From the NCBI GenBank assembly GCA_018368455.1, contig JAGZEG010000009.1:62001-126000 (forward strand): a DNA stretch of 64,000 bases, written 5' to 3'. The stretch comes from Coriobacteriia bacterium. Lineage in GTDB: Bacteria; Actinomycetota; Coriobacteriia; Coriobacteriales; UMGS124. Each line of letters starts with the position of its first letter. Within the stretch, counting starts at the first letter, position 1. Under the pieces are notes generated by a model. It saw only the letters and a program-made list of their open reading frames with translations. It made no database searches and had not been told where the DNA came from. The position numbers were made by a program, and so were the translations under genes. Below are positions 59,531-64,000 of this stretch, one piece after another.

Positions 59531-60100
59531 CTAGGAGAACAGAGCCTTCAGGCCGATGCACACAAGCACGACGCCGCCGACGATCTGGGCGCGGTCGCCG
59601 AGCAGGCTGCCGAAGCGCTTGCCCACGAACAGCGCGACGACGCAGCAGGCGAACGTCGTGACAGCGATGACGGGGGAGGCCACGGCGATGTTGGCGCCGG
59701 CGGCCAGCAGGCTCACGCCGACGGCGAACGCGTCGATGGACGTGGCGATTGCCTGCATGAAGACGGTGGGCAGCGTCAGGCGCTTCTGGGCGATGGCGTC
59801 GTGATCCTCGTCTGAGCCGCCGCGGATGGCTTTGATGCCCTCGAATATCATGTTGCCGCCGATGAAGCCCAGGATGACGAACGAGATGATGCCGGCGAAG
59901 CGCTCGATGAAGCCTGCGGCAAACGTGCCGAGGAAGAAGCCGAGCAGCGGCATGGCGCCCTGGAACACGCCGAAGAACAGGGGCATCAGCATGAGCCGCG
60001 CCCGCGACTCGTGCTGGTAGACGAACGAGTTCGAGATGGTGACGGCAAACGCGTCCATGCTGAGCGCCAGTCCCAGCAACAGAATCTCGGCAATACCCAC
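59531..60100 (-). CDS. mntP: Manganese efflux pump MntP
   Basis: The 189-residue protein has six predicted membrane spans in two repeats. The paired signatures LALSMDAFAVTISNSFVY and IATSIDAFAVGVSLLAAG carry the conserved acidic residues of the transport path. It exports Mn2+. GTG 60100 is chosen because GGAGAGG lies 8 bases upstream. It is preceded by a yybP-ykoY-type riboswitch with a terminator, a known control of mntP. Confidence 0.93.
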   Translation of the reverse strand: MGIAEILLLGLALSMDAFAVTISNSFVYQHESRARLMLMPLFFGVFQGAMPLLGFFLGTFAAGFIERFAGIISFVILGFIGGNMIFEGIKAIRGGSDEDHDAIAQKRLTLPTVFMQAIATSIDAFAVGVSLLAAGANIAVASPVIAVTTFACCVVALFVGKRFGSLLGDRAQIVGGVVLVCIGLKALFS

Positions 60101-60148
60101 GGCGCATCCTCTCCTCAGCGCGGCGCCCCGACGGCGTCCGCAGTCCAC

Positions 60149-60325
60149 AAAAAAGCGAGGCTCGATGCATAGCCCGCACGCGCCGACCAGGCACGCGCCT
60201 CGCTATGCATGAGTCTCGCTTCGTACGTCGCCGCCAGGTCCTACGGGCCGCACCGAGTGCGGCAAGAGGCCACTATGTTGACAGGCGATCGCGCTGGGTT
60301 GCGCGCAAGCTACTCCCCCATGCCA
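60149..60325 (-). promoter_or_regulatory. yybP-ykoY-type manganese riboswitch with terminator
   Basis: On the minus strand the aptamer hallmarks appear in order: GGGGGAGTAGC (60317-60307), TGTCAACATA (60283-60274) and GAAGCGAGACT (about 60222-60212). After the aptamer, GCTATGCAT-type and AGCGAGGC-type segments form competing helices: ATGCATAGC (60210-60202) with GCTATGCAT (60173-60165), and AGCGAGGC (60204-60197) with GCCTCGCT (60161-60154). The second is followed by a run of T residues (60154-60149). The two pairings overlap and exclude each other, as in a switch. The family match is by motif; no covariance search was run. Confidence 0.75.
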
Positions 60326-60346
60326 TCCATTAGGGGGCAAGTATGC

Positions 60347-60388
60347 CACAGCACCCCGCAAGTTACCCAAGGTATCCTTGCGGGGTGC
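60347..60388. terminator. Perfect 14-bp hairpin between the mntP leader and the flavoprotein gene
   Basis: CAGCACCCCGCAAG (60347-60360) and CTTGCGGGGTGCTG (60375-60388) are exact inverse copies around a 14-base loop. There is no T-run on either side. Its place 53 bases after the flavoprotein stop suggests a transcript end or stability element. Confidence 0.55.
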
Positions 60389-60440
60389 TGATACGAGCGA
60401 AAGCGTTTAGGGGCGGGGAGCCCCCGTTACGAGCCTTACC

Positions 60441-62270
60441 TTACGCCAGGGCGTTGGCAGCGGCGCTCTGGCCGGCGATGCGGCCGAAGACAATGATGTC
60501 CGTGAAGGAGTTGCCGCCCAGACGGTTGGCGCCCTGGACGCCGCCCGTGCACTCGCCAGCTGCGAAGAAGTTGGCGATCGGCGTGCCGTCCTCCTTCGTC
60601 ACCTGAGCCTCGGTGTTGATGGCCAGGCCGCCCATCGTGTAGTGAATCGTGGGGATGCGCTTGGAGGCATAGAACGGGCCGTCCTCGACCTTGTCGCCGA
60701 GCAGCTGTTTGCCGGGGTCGACCATCGTGTCCTGGCCAGCGTCGATGACGGCGTTGTAGCCGTCGATCGTCTCGACGAGCGTCGCGGGGTCAACCTCGAT
60801 CTGGCTGGCGAGGTCCTCGATGGAGTCAGCCTGGAAGCTGTGGCCCGTCGCCACGAGGTCGGCGATCTGGTCGAGACGGTCCTCGGTGATGTCCGTCGAG
60901 TCGACGATGAGCCACATCTCGTCGTTCGTCTGCTCGAGGATGGCGTTGGCGATCTCGTCGCGGCGGCCGTCCTCAGCGGTGAAGCGCTTGGCCTCGTCGT
61001 TGACCATGACGTAGTCCTCGACGCCGAGCCAGTTGCCGACGAACGTGGCCACGCCGCCGTTCTGCGGGTCGCCGAGCGGGTGGATCTGGACGAGCTCCAT
61101 GTTCTTGAGGCCAGCGCCGATGGCCTGGGCCATGGGGATGGCGTCGCCCGTGGCGCTGATGTTGCACGAGGAGGGCATCGTCTCGGTCACGCGCTTGTCG
61201 TACTCCATGGCGAGCTGCGGGTTGCGGGCATAGCCACCCGTCGTCATGACGACGGACTTCGCCGTGATCGTGATGGGGTTGCCGCTGGAGACGCGGCTGC
61301 CGGTGACGCCCGTCACGTTGCCGTCGGCGTCGGTCGTCAGAGCCTCGACCTTGGCGTCGGTGTAGTACTTGGCGCCGAGACGCGTGGCGTTGTCAAGCAG
61401 GCAGCTGACGTAGTAAGCGCCGCCCTGCTGGCCGTTCTTCTGGACCTTGACGGAGTGGCCGCGCTGCCACTTGCCGCCGATGGCCGTGAACACCTCGTCG
61501 TTGAAGACCAGGCCGTGGGCCTCCATCCAGTGGATGCCGTCGAGGGCGTTGTCGGCGAGGACGCGGACGAGCTCGGGATCGGCCGTCTCGTCGCCGCCCT
61601 CAAACGTGTCCGTGTAGAACTTGTCGGCGGAGTCCTCGATGCCCATGGGCTCCTGACGCTCGGGGTCGGGCGAGTTGAACGTGCCCTCGCCGCAGTTCGT
61701 GTTGCCGCCGTAGATGTCCATCTTGTCGAGCATGATGACGGAGGCACCGGCCTCGGCTGCGCTCACGGCAGCGGCCAGGCCCGCGCCGCCCATGCCGACG
61801 ATGAGGACGTCGCACTCCTCCTCGATGGCGGGAGCGGGCTCAAGGCCGGTCTCGGCCTCGGAGAGGGCCTTCACGTCGGCGCCGGCCTGCGTGTAGATGT
61901 CCTCGAGGGCGCTCTTGAACGCGAAGGACGTCAGCGTGGCGCCGGTGATGGAGTCGAGGTTGAGGCACTGCGACTCGATTGCGCGCTGGGTGAGCAGCTC
62001 GATGGCGGCGTCGCCGATGTTCTTGGACTCGTCGCTCGTCGTCGTGATCGTGACGAGCTTGCCGCCCTTGAACGTGGCCGTCATGTCGACAGCGCCGTTG
62101 CGGCCCGTCGCGGACGCCTCGTACGTGCCGTCGGCGATGCTGGAGGCGCTGTCAGCGGCCGCGGACTCGGTGGCGCGGGCCACGGAGGCACCGGCGAAGG
62201 CGGTGGCCAGGCCGAGGGCGGCGGCACCGGCGACGAACTGACGACGGGAGGCGTTGATGGTGTCGAGCAT
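60441..62270 (-). CDS. Tat-exported fumarate/urocanate-reductase-type flavoprotein
   Basis: The 609-residue product has a twin-arginine signal (SRRQFVAG, 8-15), an N-terminal FMN_bind domain with DSITGATLTS (threonine about 112), then FAD binding (VLIVGMGGAGLAAAVSAAEA, GxGxxG about 159-164). The substrate-side motifs are canonical: LVQIHPLGDPQNGG, TIHYTMGGLAINTEAQ, AAGECTGGVQGANRLGGNSF and FGRIAGQSAA. This is the soluble fumarate-reductase/UrdA pattern, so it probably reduces fumarate, urocanate or a similar enoate outside the membrane. Of the four flavoproteins here it is the most conventional. GAAAGGAGCTC precedes the ATG. A membrane LuxR regulator lies upstream on the same strand. Confidence 0.9.
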   Translation of the reverse strand: MLDTINASRRQFVAGAAALGLATAFAGASVARATESAAADSASSIADGTYEASATGRNGAVDMTATFKGGKLVTITTTSDESKNIGDAAIELLTQRAIESQCLNLDSITGATLTSFAFKSALEDIYTQAGADVKALSEAETGLEPAPAIEEECDVLIVGMGGAGLAAAVSAAEAGASVIMLDKMDIYGGNTNCGEGTFNSPDPERQEPMGIEDSADKFYTDTFEGGDETADPELVRVLADNALDGIHWMEAHGLVFNDEVFTAIGGKWQRGHSVKVQKNGQQGGAYYVSCLLDNATRLGAKYYTDAKVEALTTDADGNVTGVTGSRVSSGNPITITAKSVVMTTGGYARNPQLAMEYDKRVTETMPSSCNISATGDAIPMAQAIGAGLKNMELVQIHPLGDPQNGGVATFVGNWLGVEDYVMVNDEAKRFTAEDGRRDEIANAILEQTNDEMWLIVDSTDITEDRLDQIADLVATGHSFQADSIEDLASQIEVDPATLVETIDGYNAVIDAGQDTMVDPGKQLLGDKVEDGPFYASKRIPTIHYTMGGLAINTEAQVTKEDGTPIANFFAAGECTGGVQGANRLGGNSFTDIIVFGRIAGQSAAANALA

Positions 62271-62622
62271 GCGAGAGCTCCTTTCGTGGGTGCCCCGCGG
62301 TGTGCGGGTGCATCTCCTCGTGGGCCTGCGGCGTGCGCCGCGCTGGGCGGCGTGTGCCGCACGTGGCCTTGAACGACTCCCACTATGCCGCGGGCCGCTG
62401 AGAGCCGCACTCGCACGAACAATGCGAAAACCGCAGGTCAGAGCATCACACCCTTCGTGCTATTGAGGGTGCGGGGTGCTCCGGAACGGGGCAGAGCGCA
62501 CGAGAAAATGCCGCGTTTCGGGCGGTATTTCGAGCCTCGCCCCACCCCGCGACGGGTCGTTTGGACGGCTTTTCTGCAAGGCGCGAGACGCCAGATTTTT
62601 GCGTGCCGGGAGAAAAAGTTTT
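62271..62622 (-). promoter_or_regulatory. Intergenic region with an inverted copy of the LuxR-linked motif
   Basis: This 352-bp gap between the LuxR gene and the flavoprotein gene contains AAAACCGCAGGT at 62427-62438, the reverse complement of ACCTGCGGTTTT. It lies 157 bp upstream of the flavoprotein start, close to the 149 bp seen for the 3135 copy. No gene is visible. The T-run near 62615-62620 belongs to the LuxR gene's 3' flank on the opposite strand and has no hairpin of note. Confidence 0.45.
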
Positions 62623-64000
62623 TTACCCGCGCTCCTCGGCGTGCGCGAGCACGAGGTCGAGCAGCTCCTGCTTCGAGTGGACGTCCAGCTTGCTGTAGAG
62701 GTGGCGCGAGTGGCTGCGTACCGTGTTCTCGGAGATGGAGAGCGTCTCGGCGATGTAGCCCTTGCTGCGCCCCATGCAGATGAGGTACATGACCTCCGTC
62801 TCGCGCTCCGTCAGCTCGCTCTGCGCCCCGATGGCGTCGCAGGCGGTGCGCACGGCGTCGCCCATGGACGGGGGGATCGGCGGCTCGTCGAGGTCGCCGA
62901 ACACGCGCTTCTGGGAGAAGTCGCGCTCACCCAGCAGAAAGACGGTTGCCAGCGCGAGCAGGTACACGATGAGCCCGACGTACTCTTCGCCCGAGCCGAG
63001 GTCGTTGAGCAGCCCGCCGACGAGCTGGCCGATCGGGAACGACAGGCAGTAGGCCGTCCAGCCCCCGCCGAATATGACAAGCGGGTTGAGCGTGCTGTGG
63101 TGTGCTACATCGGCGAGCATGGCCCACAGGAGCATGACGAGCAACGTCTGCCCCACGGCCACGGCGACGAGCGCCCAGCCCGACAGCATGGGCCCCACGA
63201 TGGGCAGCGCCATGACGCCGGCGCCCGTAAACAGCAGGACGGCTCGCCACATGCCGGAGAAGTGCAGGCCGTGTCGCGTGCTGCCCAGCGCATACCACAG
63301 GACGGCGGCCGCAGCGGCGACCTCGAGCCCGTGGTGGACGAGGGACAGCAGCCACTGCGGCGTGTAGGCGGCCTCGACGCGCATGGACTGCATGATGCCG
63401 ATAACGACGCCATACGCCGCGATACCGCACAGCGTGCGCAGCAGGGGCCGCAGGTCGCGAAGGCTCGCGTACGACGTGGCGGGGTTGTCCGTCGAGGGCT
63501 CGGCGCAGGCGGGCGCGTGGGCCGTCGCGACGCGCAGCAGGGCGGGGGAGGCCAGGCACAGCGCGACGCACGCGACGGTGCCCGCCACGGTTCCGAGCAG
63601 GTCGAGCGGGAACTTGACGATGCTACCGAACAGCATGGCGCCGAACACGCACAGGATGATGGTCTGCGTGTCGAGCCTGCCGTAGAAGAACGCCCACTGC
63701 AGGTACATCCAGGCCATGCCGACGCCACAGAGCGCCCCTCCGAGCCCCACCTGCATGCCGACGGGCAGGGGGAGCGGCACACACATCAGCACGGTGGCGG
63801 CCGCCATGAAGACGGCGAGCGGCCAGTCGAGCCTGCGGCACAGCGACTCGGTGAGACGCGGGCCCCAGGCGAGGGCAAGCCCGGCGATGACGAGGGCGAC
63901 GAGCGAGAGCGCGCCGTAGAGCCACACGCCCGAGTTCTGGCCAGGGAAGCTCGCGCTGGCGATGTGCGCGGCGTTCCAGATCCAGACGTGGCCGGTGAGG
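62623..64000 (-). CDS. LuxR-type regulator with membrane domain (5' end outside window)
   Basis: About 458 residues are visible and the frame is open to the window edge, so the true start lies beyond it. The visible N-terminal part (NSGVWLYGALSLVALVIAGL) leads into roughly eleven hydrophobic spans. The C-terminal GerE domain is LTERETEVMYLICMGRSKGY, then NTVRSHSRHLYSKLDVHSKQ. It is homologous in layout to the regulator at 3397-4833. A GTG at 63927 could be mistaken for the start. It sits just upstream of a fumarate-reductase-type gene on the same strand, which it probably controls. Confidence 0.85.
   Translation of the reverse strand, partial: LTGHVWIWNAAHIASASFPGQNSGVWLYGALSLVALVIAGLALAWGPRLTESLCRRLDWPLAVFMAAATVLMCVPLPLPVGMQVGLGGALCGVGMAWMYLQWAFFYGRLDTQTIILCVFGAMLFGSIVKFPLDLLGTVAGTVACVALCLASPALLRVATAHAPACAEPSTDNPATSYASLRDLRPLLRTLCGIAAYGVVIGIMQSMRVEAAYTPQWLLSLVHHGLEVAAAAAVLWYALGSTRHGLHFSGMWRAVLLFTGAGVMALPIVGPMLSGWALVAVAVGQTLLVMLLWAMLADVAHHSTLNPLVIFGGGWTAYCLSFPIGQLVGGLLNDLGSGEEYVGLIVYLLALATVFLLGERDFSQKRVFGDLDEPPIPPSMGDAVRTACDAIGAQSELTERETEVMYLICMGRSKGYIAETLSISENTVRSHSRHLYSKLDVHSKQELLDLVLAHAEERG

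Overview
The window looks like a chromosomal segment of a high-GC anaerobic actinobacterium of class Coriobacteriia, most likely an Eggerthellaceae relative. This placement is inferred from gene content, not from a database match. Pointers are four exported fumarate/urocanate-reductase-type flavoproteins, two LuxR regulators with multi-span membrane domains beside such genes, a full selenocysteine module, and a dcw cluster with sepF, yggT and divIVA but no ftsA.

Layout. 1-4.8 kb: a secreted tyrosine-phosphatase-like protein (cut by the window edge), an FAD/FMN flavoprotein and a divergent membrane LuxR regulator. 5.1-6.5 kb: infC-rpmI-rplT with a leader terminator. 6.5-11.4 kb: a Fic-fold-like DNA-binding protein without the catalytic loop, divergent from a pair of flavoproteins. 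11.5-16 kb: a WecA/TagO-type lipid-carrier sugar-phosphate transferase and a 1013-residue LPXTG surface protein. 16.1-21.9 kb: selD (itself read through an in-frame UGA), a YedF-like protein, selA, selB, tRNA-Sec and a DUF3343-like Se/S carrier. 22-27.9 kb: tRNA-Ala, a hotdog thioesterase and argCJBD. 28-29.9 kb: a DUF559 nuclease-like gene between two diverged direct repeats, then RNase P RNA on the minus strand. 29.9-38.8 kb: a six-gene overlapping minus-strand operon (sugar aminotransferase, ATP-grasp ligase, polyprenyl-phosphate glycosyltransferase, PLP decarboxylase, two SMR-type small membrane proteins) divergent from a YfhO-family membrane protein. 38.8-59.3 kb: a 700-bp noncoding stretch full of GTGGGAT-type motifs, then mraZ-rsmH-ftsL-ftsI-murF-mraY-murD-ftsW-murG-murC-murB-ftsQ-ftsZ-pgeF-yggS-sepF-yggT-divIVA. 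59.5-64 kb: mntP behind a yybP-ykoY-type Mn riboswitch, another flavoprotein, and a second membrane LuxR regulator that runs off the window.

How it fits together. The flavoproteins and their LuxR partners suggest respiration on organic electron acceptors at the outer face of the membrane. A 12-base motif, ACCTGCGGTTTT, occurs about 150 bp upstream of two flavoprotein genes that sit next to LuxR genes. The selenium genes form a self-contained Sec module.

The 30-39 kb locus is the best candidate for an undescribed system. It has the parts of an ArnB/ArnC/ArnE-F or CsbB/YfhO three-component cell-envelope glycosylation pathway, plus an amino-acid-type decarboxylase and an ATP-grasp ligase. This suggests an amino sugar, possibly acylated with an amino acid or amine, that is carried on undecaprenyl phosphate, flipped, and attached to an envelope polymer. 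One of its SMR genes carries an 87-bp palindromic element inserted in frame.
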